Positions 9,475-17,753 of a stretch of DNA of 64,000 nt are shown in pieces. Origin of the DNA: Bradyrhizobium cajani. Its GTDB lineage: Bacteria > Pseudomonadota > Alphaproteobacteria > Rhizobiales > Xanthobacteraceae. Where the stretch lies: NCBI RefSeq assembly GCF_009759665.1, contig NZ_WQNE01000002.1:62001-126000 (forward strand), in the 5' to 3' direction. The position numbers and the translations under genes were made by a program. The notes beneath the pieces are model-generated. The model made no database searches. It was not told the origin of the DNA and saw only the letters and a program-made list of their open reading frames with translations. Each line of letters begins with the position of its first letter. Within the stretch, counting starts at the first letter, position 1.

Positions 9475-10218
9475 ATGGCGAAGGCACCGCGACGGGTTTA
9501 CGAAATCACCCCAGCCTGGCCGTTCGGCACGCCGGTGGTGGTGGAGGTGGCCGGTTGGAACGTGGCACTGACGGCGTCGGTCGGCTTCGAGGATGTCGAG
9601 CGCTGGTACGACAAGCCGCTCCCGACCGAAGCACGCCTGCATTCAAAACCACGCAAGCAGATTCCGGAGTTGATTCTGACCGGTGCCCGGACGCCGGTGG
9701 TCAGCGCCGGAATGAAATCCGTGCTCGAGCAAGTCGCTCCCGGCGAGAGCGAATTTCGGCCTTTCACTCTGCAATGGGAGGACGGCACGGCGGTGCCGGG
9801 GGAATGGCACTTATGCAATCTCCTTAAGCGCATCGACTGTTTCGACTACGCCGCGATGGGAATGCAGCCGCCGGATCCGAAAGAAGTCGAGAAAACGCTG
9901 CATCAAAAGCGCAGCGACCCGATGAGCGCCGAGGAATACTGGCTGCGCGAGGGCTACATCAATCAGATGCTGGGCCCGAAGTACGTCGACCTCGCGACCA
10001 TAGATGACGCGCAGATCTGGCGCCCGAGGTGGCATCCCGCATCGATCTTCGTCACCGATAATCTACTGGCCGCACTCAAACGCGCCAAGATTCGCGGATT
10101 GCAGGCGGAACGGCTCGGCACCCGCGAAGAGCCACTGCCGACGCTGGCAGAGATCCGTGAGAAAGCGCTGTCGAGACGCCTCAAACCTAAAGAACCGTCC
10201 ACCAAAACGGAGGCCTGA
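9475..10218 (+). CDS. Imm11/DUF1629-like candidate immunity protein
   Basis: This 247-residue soluble protein shows the plan of Imm11 (DUF1629) proteins of polymorphic toxin systems: a middle PVVSAGMKSVLEQVAPGESEF segment, then a line with LCNLLKRIDCFD, and a C-terminal ASIFVTDNLLAALKRAKIRGLQAE in which the family usually has a similar helix and final strand. It starts at an ATG with GGAGAAG upstream and ends 2 nt before the toxin start, so both are made from one message. The 40 C-terminal residues are Lys/Glu-rich. I infer that it binds and neutralises the nuclease domain at the N terminus of the next protein. The ORF stays open upstream of the ATG but that part overlaps the previous gene. 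Confidence 0.72.
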   Translation: MAKAPRRVYEITPAWPFGTPVVVEVAGWNVALTASVGFEDVERWYDKPLPTEARLHSKPRKQIPELILTGARTPVVSAGMKSVLEQVAPGESEFRPFTLQWEDGTAVPGEWHLCNLLKRIDCFDYAAMGMQPPDPKEVEKTLHQKRSDPMSAEEYWLREGYINQMLGPKYVDLATIDDAQIWRPRWHPASIFVTDNLLAALKRAKIRGLQAERLGTREEPLPTLAEIREKALSRRLKPKEPSTKTEA

Positions 10219-10220
10219 TC

Positions 10221-13200
10221 ATGCCCAAATCCGTGCGTGGCTTTACTGGTCTGCTTGACATCCCCACCGACTATCAGGCCCATCACCGGATTCCGCTGCA
10301 ATTGTCCGAAGATCCGTTTCTGAAGCAACTCGGTGGGGCGGTCGATTTGCACGACTTCAGCACCAACGGTGTTGCGCTGCCCCGCGAGGTGGCGACCGCC
10401 TTGGCTGCGGGCCAGACCCCGCATCTCGGCTCGCATCCGGCTTACACCGATTTCATCCAGTCCCTCATCGACACTGCGACGTCGAAATACGATATCAACA
10501 CGCCTCTAACGCCCGCGGAAACCACTGAGCTCGGCGGCCGTGTCAATTCGATTCAGGCCTATTCGCGGTTGGCGCTGTCCGGCCTGCTTCCGGATTCGGC
10601 CGCCACGCCGGGGGGACGCGTGCCGTTGAATGCCCGCGATCCGATGATCTTATCGGGTGACCCGGCAGAAGTCAGGACGTATTTCGACCAGCTGCGAGGG
10701 GATCTGCGGAGCCAGGGCTTTACGACACCGGAGAGTCTCGATCGGCTTGTTGATTTTCCGCGTTACGAACTGCTCAACCAGGCGAATGCGTTCGACCCGA
10801 ATCTGACCGCGGCGCAACGAAGCGATCTCGTGCGCAATGTCGATGACGTCCGCGCCTCGCTCGATGCCGGCGGGCGGACTGATCTCACCAGCGCTCTGAA
10901 CGACGCCGGCCGCAGTCGCTACACGCTGGGCGGGGCGACACAATCCAGCGGCCCAGCAAGTCCGCAAGCCGGTGCCAGTCCGGAGCTGTTGCAAGGAGTC
11001 GAGAACGCGACCGGGCGATCCTTCGCCACGGGACTGAGCGCCCCGGAAGGCCTTGCCGCGCCGGAGAGCTTTGGAAGGATCGGATCGTCGGAGCTTGCGC
11101 CGCTCGACACCGTGACGCCGCGCGACGTGGCGACGCTGCCGCAGACCGAGCAGCCTTCGCTGGTGCCGGACACGGCGCCCAGCATCCGTGACAACGCCAC
11201 CATTCCAGCCATCCAGGACAATCCCGTTATCCAGGACAATCCCATTGTCCAGGACAACCAGGCGCCGCTACGGAATACGACCACGGAATTGCCGGAGACG
11301 CGCGCCCCCGGCATCACCGAGGTGCCGAAGATTGGTTCGGCATTGCCGGAGATCACTGCGCCTTCGGAGCCTCTGTCGACCACGCCGGCAGTGCGCGACA
11401 GCGCACCCGGCATCACGGAGGTGCCCGAGCTTGGCTCGGCACTGCCCGAGACCCCCGCGCCTTTGGAGCTCTCGCCGACCCCCTCGCCGGCGCGCGAAAG
11501 CGCGACCGTCCCCGACCTGACGAGGGCGCCGGCGTCCGAGCTTCCGGCCGAAATCAATGGCGCCGCAACCGGACGGTTCACGCCGAATTTCGTGGGCGTG
11601 ATCGGCCAATCGCCGACCGCGTCGAAGATCTTCACCGGCGCCGGCGTCCTTGGCGCGGTAGGCCTTGCCGCCGACGCCGGGATCACCGGTTACAACGCCT
11701 ATCAAATGTACGATCAGGGGGACACGCTGGGCGCGGGCCATGAGGTCGCCGGGTTCGGCGGCCGCCTGGGCGGCTCGCTGACCGGTGCTTATCTGCTTGG
11801 TGAAGCCGGAGCCTTGGGCGGACCATGGGGCGCGCTCGGTGGGGCGATCGTCGGCGGCATCGGCGGCGCCATCCTCGGCGACAAGGGCATCAAGTCGCTG
11901 TACGACAGCCTCACCGGCTATCAGCCACCGGCGGCCGCCGCCGAGCCGACGCCGGCTTGGCCGGACCAGTTCGCCGCCGAGTTCGATCTGAGCAATGGCG
12001 GCGGGCCGTTCAGCGATCCGATGACCGGCTTCCAGGTGGAGAGCCAGGCCGACTACGACGCGCGGCGGCAGGCCTATGTCGATTCCAAGATGGCGGATCA
12101 GCAGACCCAGGCTCAGCAGATGATGGATTCGCTGAGGCTGATGCCGGGCGTCGACCCGAACGCACTGCCTGCCGATCCCACGGCGAGCCCACTTCCCGCG
12201 GCGCCCGCATCGGACACGCCGCTCGACACGCCCGCCAATACCGGCTCGTTCCTTGCGCCCTTGAGCGCCGATCCAGCCGACATTGACGGGCTCACCCCCA
12301 CCGACATTGGTTTTGACAGTCATCTCGACAGCGCGACTCCGGCCGCGCCCGATGCACCGCTGTCGCTGGACACGACCGGCCTGTCATTCGACGGCGGTTT
12401 GATCACCGGGAGCGACCCCGGCCTTGGTTCTTTGGACACCAGTCTGAATTCCAGTCTTGGTCTGAATTCGAGTCTTGGCCTGAGCTCCGGCCTCGATACC
12501 GGATTGACGTCGGACTCGAATAGCGGCGCCACTCTCGGTTTGGACTCGGGACTGGATAGCAACCTCAATACCGGGCTGGACAGCGGCCTCAACTGGGGTG
12601 TCAGCAGCGGCTTCAATACGGGCCTGGACAGCAGCTTCAATTCCGGTCTCGACAGCAGCCTCAACACCGGGCTGGACAGCGGCCTCAACTGGGGTATCAG
12701 CAGCGGCTTCAATACGGACCTCGACAGCAGCTTCAACTCGGGTCTCGACAGCAGCTTCAATTCCGGTCTCGACAGCAGCTTCAACTCCGGCCTCGACAGC
12801 AGCTTCAACTCGGGCCTCGACAGCAGCTTCAACTCGGGCCTCGACAGCAGTTTCAACTCGAGTCTCGACAGCAGCTTCAACTCGGGCCTCGACAGCAGTT
12901 TCAACTCGAGTCTCGACAGCAGTTTCAATTCTGGCCTGGACAGCAGCTTCAATTCGGGTCTCGACAGCAGCTTCGGTTCGAGCCTGGACAGCGGTCTCGG
13001 TTCTTCATCGGGGTTCAGCGATTTCGGCGACAGCAGCTTCGGCGGCGACTCGTTCAGCAGTGGCTCGTTCGGCGGCGACATGGGGCCGGTGGTGCTCGAC
13101 CTCGCGGACCAGGGCATTCGGATCACCGACCTCGGCGATTCCCGCGCCGCGTTCGATGCGGACGACAACGGCGTGCCGAACCGGATCGCCTGGACGACGC

Positions 13201-13742
13201 CTGACGAGGGCCTGCTCGCATTCGACGCCAACGGTTCGGGAACCGTCGACCAGACCAGCGAACTGGCATTGCAGCAGTGGACGCCCGGCGCCCAGACCGA
13301 CCTCCAGGGCCTCGGCATCTTCGACACCAATCATGACGGCGCGCTCGACGCGCCCGATCAGGACTTCGGCCGCTTCGGTGTATGGCGCGACGGCAACAGC
13401 AATGGCGTCAGCGATCCCGGCGAGCTCAATTCGCTGGTCGAAGCCGGCGTGAGCGCGATCTCGCTCTCGTCCGACGGCATGCAGAGCCATCTGCCGGACG
13501 GCTCGACGATCTACGGTCAGGGCTCGTTTACCCGCACCGACGGCAGCAGCGGCCGGTTGGCCGACGTGGCCCTCGCCTACGCGCCCGACATCAATGCGGC
13601 GCGCGATCAGCTTGTCGGGGCGATGGCTGTCGGACCCAGCGGGTCAGCCGGAGCGACGGCGCCGATGTCGCCTCCGGCCGCGGTGGTCGGGCCGATGCTC
13701 GGAGCCGACATCGTGTCGCCGCTTCATGCAAGACCGGCGTAG
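10221..13742 (+). CDS. AHH-nuclease polymorphic toxin with calcium-binding C terminus
   Basis: A 1173-residue modular protein. Residues 15-90 carry the signature of the AHH branch of HNH/EndoVII nucleases: AHH (20-22), NGVALP (49-54) and HLGSHPAY (68-75). A helical part runs to about 230. A Pro/Thr-rich linker (about 300-440) holds two copies of a GITEVP..GSALPE.. unit. Residues about 474-564 are hydrophobic and Gly-rich (GGAIVGGIGGAILG). Residues about 734-934 are Ser/Asp/Asn/Leu repeats with eleven LDSSFNS[GS] octapeptides. EF-hand-like loops follow (FDADDNG, FDANGSG, FDTNHDG, WRDGNSNG; about 978-1068), as in RTX-type T1SS substrates, though GGxGxDxUx repeats are absent. GGAGG lies 7 nt before the start. 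Likely exported by the adjacent HlyBD pair and aimed at nucleic acid in rival cells; export and target are inferred. Confidence 0.82.
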   Translation: MPKSVRGFTGLLDIPTDYQAHHRIPLQLSEDPFLKQLGGAVDLHDFSTNGVALPREVATALAAGQTPHLGSHPAYTDFIQSLIDTATSKYDINTPLTPAETTELGGRVNSIQAYSRLALSGLLPDSAATPGGRVPLNARDPMILSGDPAEVRTYFDQLRGDLRSQGFTTPESLDRLVDFPRYELLNQANAFDPNLTAAQRSDLVRNVDDVRASLDAGGRTDLTSALNDAGRSRYTLGGATQSSGPASPQAGASPELLQGVENATGRSFATGLSAPEGLAAPESFGRIGSSELAPLDTVTPRDVATLPQTEQPSLVPDTAPSIRDNATIPAIQDNPVIQDNPIVQDNQAPLRNTTTELPETRAPGITEVPKIGSALPEITAPSEPLSTTPAVRDSAPGITEVPELGSALPETPAPLELSPTPSPARESATVPDLTRAPASELPAEINGAATGRFTPNFVGVIGQSPTASKIFTGAGVLGAVGLAADAGITGYNAYQMYDQGDTLGAGHEVAGFGGRLGGSLTGAYLLGEAGALGGPWGALGGAIVGGIGGAILGDKGIKSLYDSLTGYQPPAAAAEPTPAWPDQFAAEFDLSNGGGPFSDPMTGFQVESQADYDARRQAYVDSKMADQQTQAQQMMDSLRLMPGVDPNALPADPTASPLPAAPASDTPLDTPANTGSFLAPLSADPADIDGLTPTDIGFDSHLDSATPAAPDAPLSLDTTGLSFDGGLITGSDPGLGSLDTSLNSSLGLNSSLGLSSGLDTGLTSDSNSGATLGLDSGLDSNLNTGLDSGLNWGVSSGFNTGLDSSFNSGLDSSLNTGLDSGLNWGISSGFNTDLDSSFNSGLDSSFNSGLDSSFNSGLDSSFNSGLDSSFNSGLDSSFNSSLDSSFNSGLDSSFNSSLDSSFNSGLDSSFNSGLDSSFGSSLDSGLGSSSGFSDFGDSSFGGDSFSSGSFGGDMGPVVLDLADQGIRITDLGDSRAAFDADDNGVPNRIAWTTPDEGLLAFDANGSGTVDQTSELALQQWTPGAQTDLQGLGIFDTNHDGALDAPDQDFGRFGVWRDGNSNGVSDPGELNSLVEAGVSAISLSSDGMQSHLPDGSTIYGQGSFTRTDGSSGRLADVALAYAPDINAARDQLVGAMAVGPSGSAGATAPMSPPAAVVGPMLGADIVSPLHARPA
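12625..12980 (+). repeat. 24-bp tandem repeat coding LDSSFNSG octapeptides
   Basis: Inside the toxin gene a 24-nt unit resembling CTCGACAGCAGCTTCAA plus 7 nt is repeated in near-perfect register, with the densest, almost identical copies from about 12720 to 12980. Most differences are synonymous (TTC/TTT-like, AAT/AAC, TCG/TCC), which suggests selection on the peptide after past duplication. More diverged copies extend back to about 12430. Confidence 0.9.
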
Positions 13743-13769
13743 CGCCTCGCGTCTTGAGCGCATCACGAA

Positions 13770-16037
13770 CTAGGCACTCTCGGTGGACGTCTGACGGGCC
13801 TCGCCGCTCGACACCAGCAGCACCGAGACCTTCGACTGCCTGAGCATGGCATTGGCGACGCCGCCGAAGGAAAGATGGTCGGCCTGGATCCGGTCGACGC
13901 CCATGACCACGAGATCGACATCGGTGGTGTCGATCTCACGCAGGATCGCCGCCTCGGGTGCCCGATTGACGCGCAAGGTCGTGGTGATGTCCACCTCGTA
14001 GCGGGCGGCGAGATCGCTGGCGTCCTTGAGGATGCCCGTCTCCTGGCTCAGTCCGCGGGACGTGCCGCGTTGCGCGCCCTTGTCGCGCGTCGTCGCGACA
14101 TAGATCACCCGGAGCGAGCCTGATCCGGCCTGCGCCAGCGCCACCGCGACCTCGGCGCCGCGCTTGGAGACGCCGCTCCCCGAGACCGGAACCAGGATGT
14201 TGAACGCGTCGGGCATCGGCTGCTTCAGGTGCTTGCCCTTGGCCGACACGATCGCGAGCGGTCCTTCGAACTTCGCGGCGATGTCCTCGATCTTCCGATC
14301 GAAACGGTCCTTGGCGGCAGCGACCTTGTCGATGCCGACGACGAGGAGATCAAAACCCTTGCGCGCTTCGTCGGCAATGGTCTCGCCGAGCTCCGCACGC
14401 CCGGTCCGGCTGACGACATCGACGCTACCGGCCTCGCCGTCGCCGGTGGCTGAGACGGTTTCGGCGGCCTTCTTCACCACGGCTTCGTGGCTCTCCTCCT
14501 CGTCGCGGCCCTTGTCCTGCTTCCTGGCGCGCTCGCCGATGTGCAGCACCGTGATCGGCAGGCCGCGCGTGCCGGCGATCAAGCCCGCGACATGGGCGGC
14601 GAAGGTGGCGTTGACGCTTTCGTCCACCGCCAGCAATGGACGTTCGAGGTTGGCGACGAAGCCGCGCCTCTCGTACTCCTCGCGCTCCAGCCGCTCTTTC
14701 TCCTCGCTGTTCATCGGCAGCTTGGCCAGCGCCGCGCGCAGCATCGGCGGCATCGCCATCGTGGTCACGATCGCCATGGTCACGATCATGGTGAACAGGT
14801 TCTGGCTGAGCACGCCGATGGAGAGGCCGATCGTGGCGATGATCACCTCGGTCGAGCCGCGCGCGTTCATGCCGCTTGCGAGTGCGAGCGACTCCCGATA
14901 ATTCAGGCCGCCCACGGTGCCGCCGACGAAGGCGCCGCCGAACTTGCCGATGCTGGCGATCACGACGAGCAGGCCCGTGAGCATCAGCAGCTCGGGATCG
15001 CGGAGCACCGAGAGATCGGCGCTGAGGCCCGCGAGGCCGAAGAACACCGGCATGAAGAAGCTCGAGATCAGGCCGCGCAGGCGCTCATCGATCTGCCGGG
15101 TCAGGATCGGGGACTCCCCGACCAGGATGCCGGCGACGAAGGCTCCGAGCACGGTGTGGACGCCGATCAGGTGCGTGATCAGCGCCATCGTACTCATCAG
15201 CAGCAGGATCACGGTGATGACGGGCGCGGTGCTGACGAGGGTGTCGTTGGCCCAGCGGATCAGCTGGAACACCAGCCGCCGGCCGATGGTGAAGCTGACG
15301 GCGAGGAAGGCCAGCGTGCCCAGCACGGCTTTCGCCACCGAGGCGATGTCCAGCGTGCCGTGCGAGGCCAGGCTGAAGATCACCGCAATGATGATCCAGC
15401 CGATGGTGTCGTCGATCACGGCGGTCGCGACGATGATCTGCCCGACATTGCGGCGCATGAAGTTCATCTCACGCACGACGACGGCGACGATCTTCACCGA
15501 GGAGATCGACAGCGCCGTGCCCATGAACACGGAGGCCACGAGGCGCTCTTGCGGATTCGGCAGCAGCGCATCGGGGAGGAACTGGCCGAGCGCGAAGCCG
15601 CAGGCAAAGGGCACGACGATGCCGGCGATCGAGATCGCAATCGCCGCCTTGCCGACCCTCCTGACCAGCTTGAGGTCGGTCTCCATGCCGGTCAGCAGCA
15701 ACAGCAGCAGGATGCCGAACTGGGCGATGCCGTCGATCATCGCCTTCTGCTCCGCTGTCTTGGGGAAGATCGCGTGCTGCGCCTCCGGCCAGATCCAGCC
15801 GAACAGCGACGGGCCGAGGATGATGCCGGCGAGCAATTCGCCGATCACCGAGGGCTGGCCGATGCGCTGCATGACCTCGCCGAGGCCGCGGCCGACCGCG
15901 ATCAGCAACACGATCTGCGCCACCAGCAGGAATTCGGACGGACCTGCGGATTTGCCGCCCTCGGCACTCGCCGCAATGGTGGTGAGGACTAGCGCCGCGG
16001 GGACAAGGCCGACCGGTCGGAGCAGGCTCCACTGCAT
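13770..16037 (-). CDS. CPA2 cation:proton antiporter with USP-like C terminus
   Basis: A 755-residue membrane protein of the KefB/NapA (CPA2) type. About 12 helices fill residues 30-450, with PSVIGELLAGIILGPSLFGW after the first helices, the cross-over motif GTALSISSVKIVA and ARGSTEVIIATIG typical of this family. The C-terminal 280 residues resemble one or two universal-stress-protein domains (for example FNILVPVSGSGVSKRGAEVAVALA and DLVVMGVDRI), rather than the Rossmann-like TrkA-N domain of KefB. It would exchange Na+ or K+ for protons across the inner membrane. It is convergent with the toxin gene, their stops being 27 nt apart. An upstream region with palindromes separates it from the MFS gene. 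Confidence 0.9.
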   Translation of the reverse strand: MQWSLLRPVGLVPAALVLTTIAASAEGGKSAGPSEFLLVAQIVLLIAVGRGLGEVMQRIGQPSVIGELLAGIILGPSLFGWIWPEAQHAIFPKTAEQKAMIDGIAQFGILLLLLLTGMETDLKLVRRVGKAAIAISIAGIVVPFACGFALGQFLPDALLPNPQERLVASVFMGTALSISSVKIVAVVVREMNFMRRNVGQIIVATAVIDDTIGWIIIAVIFSLASHGTLDIASVAKAVLGTLAFLAVSFTIGRRLVFQLIRWANDTLVSTAPVITVILLLMSTMALITHLIGVHTVLGAFVAGILVGESPILTRQIDERLRGLISSFFMPVFFGLAGLSADLSVLRDPELLMLTGLLVVIASIGKFGGAFVGGTVGGLNYRESLALASGMNARGSTEVIIATIGLSIGVLSQNLFTMIVTMAIVTTMAMPPMLRAALAKLPMNSEEKERLEREEYERRGFVANLERPLLAVDESVNATFAAHVAGLIAGTRGLPITVLHIGERARKQDKGRDEEESHEAVVKKAAETVSATGDGEAGSVDVVSRTGRAELGETIADEARKGFDLLVVGIDKVAAAKDRFDRKIEDIAAKFEGPLAIVSAKGKHLKQPMPDAFNILVPVSGSGVSKRGAEVAVALAQAGSGSLRVIYVATTRDKGAQRGTSRGLSQETGILKDASDLAARYEVDITTTLRVNRAPEAAILREIDTTDVDLVVMGVDRIQADHLSFGGVANAMLRQSKVSVLLVSSGEARQTSTESA

Positions 16038-16333
16038 GCGGGTGTCATTCCCCCTTCATCTGCGCCGGCAACGCCGGGACGACAGGGATAGAACCCGCGG
16101 GAGGCGGTGCGAGTTCCCGCCTCTCGCGGCCGGGCTTGGGAGTGCTTCAACAAGAAAATGCGAAAACAACCCCATGCACAGTAGAGATGGGGTTGAAAAA
16201 GCTCGATAAATTTCGGACTTGCCGAAACGGCTTGCTCCGTCGGGCAAAACACCGGCATAATGGGATGATGGTGGCTTAGCGATTGAGGGATTTGCGCGAG
16301 GCGCCTCCTCATCCCCGTCATTGCCGCCTTCTC

Positions 16334-16419
16334 CGTCATTGCGAGCGTAGCGAAGCAATCCAGAATCCCTCCGCGGAAAGATTCTGGATTGCTTCGTCGC
16401 TACGCTCCTCGCAATGACG
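16334..16419. repeat. REP-like palindrome, family A copy 1
   Basis: CGTCATTGCGAG at the left end is mirrored by CTCGCAATGACG at the right end, with inner arms GCAATCCAGAATC and GATTCTGGATTGC. Close copies lie at 23981 and 38514. Strong secondary structure and repetition between genes mark it as a dispersed palindromic element of the kind common in Bradyrhizobium. Confidence 0.9.
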
Positions 16420-16462
16420 AGCGGAGAGATTCAGGCCTCGTGCCCCGGACGCGGAGGCAGCG

Positions 16463-16499
16463 CGTAGCCCGGATGGAGCGCAGCGAAATCCGGGCTACG
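16463..16499. repeat. Palindromic repeat CGTAGCCCGGA
   Basis: CGTAGCCCGGA (16463-16473) and TCCGGGCTACG (16489-16499) form a perfect 11-bp stem. It is close to the MFS stop and could act as a bidirectional terminator or be a dispersed repeat. Confidence 0.75.
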
Positions 16500-16530
16500 G
16501 GACCGGGACACGCGGCGCGAGACGGCGGCC

Positions 16531-17703
16531 TCACGCCGCCTGTGGTGTCCTGATCTCACGCGGCAGGATCAGCGCCGCTGCGATCGCCAGCAGGCAGAGC
16601 GCGGCGAAGGCGTGCAGCATGGTGACGAAGCCGCCCTGCTCGTAGAGCCAGGCAACCAGGCCGACCGAGGCGCCGGCCGCGGTGAAGCCGACGAAATAGC
16701 GCACCGCATAGGCGCGCGAGCGCCATTCCTCGGTGGTGTATTTGCCGACCATGGCGTCGTTGACCGTGACCTGCCCGAACGCACCCATGACGATGCCGAT
16801 CGAGACCACGATCAGCGGCAGATTGGACAGGCTCGCGGCCAGATACAGGAACGGCGCCAACATGAAGGACAGCGGCAGCGCCACCGTCTTCAGCGCGTAG
16901 CGGTCGAGCAGCCGGCCGATCGTGTATTGCGTCATCGCGCCGAACACGTAGACGCCGGCCGCGATGATGCCGAGCAATGCCGGGCTCTTGGTGAGATCGG
17001 CGAGCCGCTCCGCGAACAGTTTTGGCAGCGCCACGGTGACGGCATTGAAGGTCGTCGAGATCGCGATCACGACGATCAGCAGCGACAGGATCACGCGCCA
17101 CATGTCCTGCTTGGCGACGCGCGCCTGCGCCGCCGCCTGCTTGCTTCCCTTGCGGTCCTCATGCACCACCGTCATGGCAAAGGCGACGCCGATCAGGACC
17201 GTGACCACGCCGGGAACGATGAAGGCAAAGCGCCAGCCGAGATACTGGCCGATCACGCCGGTGACCAGCGCCGACGAGGCGACGCCGAGATTGCCCCAGA
17301 CGCCGTTCAGTCCCATCTCGCGGCCGAGCTTGTCCGCATACGACACGATCATGGCGGTGCCGACGGGATGATAGATCGAGGCGAAAATGCCGATCGCGAG
17401 CAGCGCCGCGCCGAGCTGCGCCGGGGTCTGCACGAAGCCGACCGAGATCATGGAAAGGCCGATGCCGACGAAGAAGATCAGCATCATGTGGCGACGGCTC
17501 CAGCGGTCGCCCAACCATCCGGTGAGCAGCGAGCCTGCTCCGAAGGCAACGAAGCCCGGCGTCGCATAAGGCAAGAGTTCCGAATAGGCCATGCCGAGCG
17601 CCGGCCCCATGATGATGACGGCGGCGGCGAAGATCAGCATCGAATAATGGTCGATGAAGTGGCCTGCATTGACGAAACTGATGACCCGGCTGGGGCTGTT
17701 CAT
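16531..17703 (-). CDS. MFS transporter
   Basis: A 390-residue protein with about 12 predicted membrane helices. It carries the MFS loop GWLGDRWSRRHMM between helices 2 and 3 and a related GRLLDRYALK after helix 8. It starts MNSPSRVISFVNAGHFIDHYSMLIF, a beginning I associate with drug or sugar exporters of the Fsr-like group. It is divergent from an AraC regulator with only about 50 nt between the starts, so that regulator probably controls it. The substrate cannot be told from sequence. Confidence 0.9.
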   Translation of the reverse strand: MNSPSRVISFVNAGHFIDHYSMLIFAAAVIIMGPALGMAYSELLPYATPGFVAFGAGSLLTGWLGDRWSRRHMMLIFFVGIGLSMISVGFVQTPAQLGAALLAIGIFASIYHPVGTAMIVSYADKLGREMGLNGVWGNLGVASSALVTGVIGQYLGWRFAFIVPGVVTVLIGVAFAMTVVHEDRKGSKQAAAQARVAKQDMWRVILSLLIVVIAISTTFNAVTVALPKLFAERLADLTKSPALLGIIAAGVYVFGAMTQYTIGRLLDRYALKTVALPLSFMLAPFLYLAASLSNLPLIVVSIGIVMGAFGQVTVNDAMVGKYTTEEWRSRAYAVRYFVGFTAAGASVGLVAWLYEQGGFVTMLHAFAALCLLAIAAALILPREIRTPQAA

Positions 17704-17753
17704 TCGAATCCTCTCCTGCTCCGAAATGAGTTATATGTCGTGGGCATGACGGG

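Larger units (their letters stand above)
16038..16530. other. 493-bp intergenic region with two palindromic repeats
   Basis: No gene is visible between the antiporter and the MFS stop. It holds the presumed antiporter promoter near its left end and two palindromic repeats described separately. Short ORFs here show no codon bias or homology that I recognise. Confidence 0.6.

Noticed and set aside
12430..13010. CRISPR-like array in the toxin gene
   Set aside because: Repeats are back-to-back 24-nt coding units with no unique spacers and the frame stays open.
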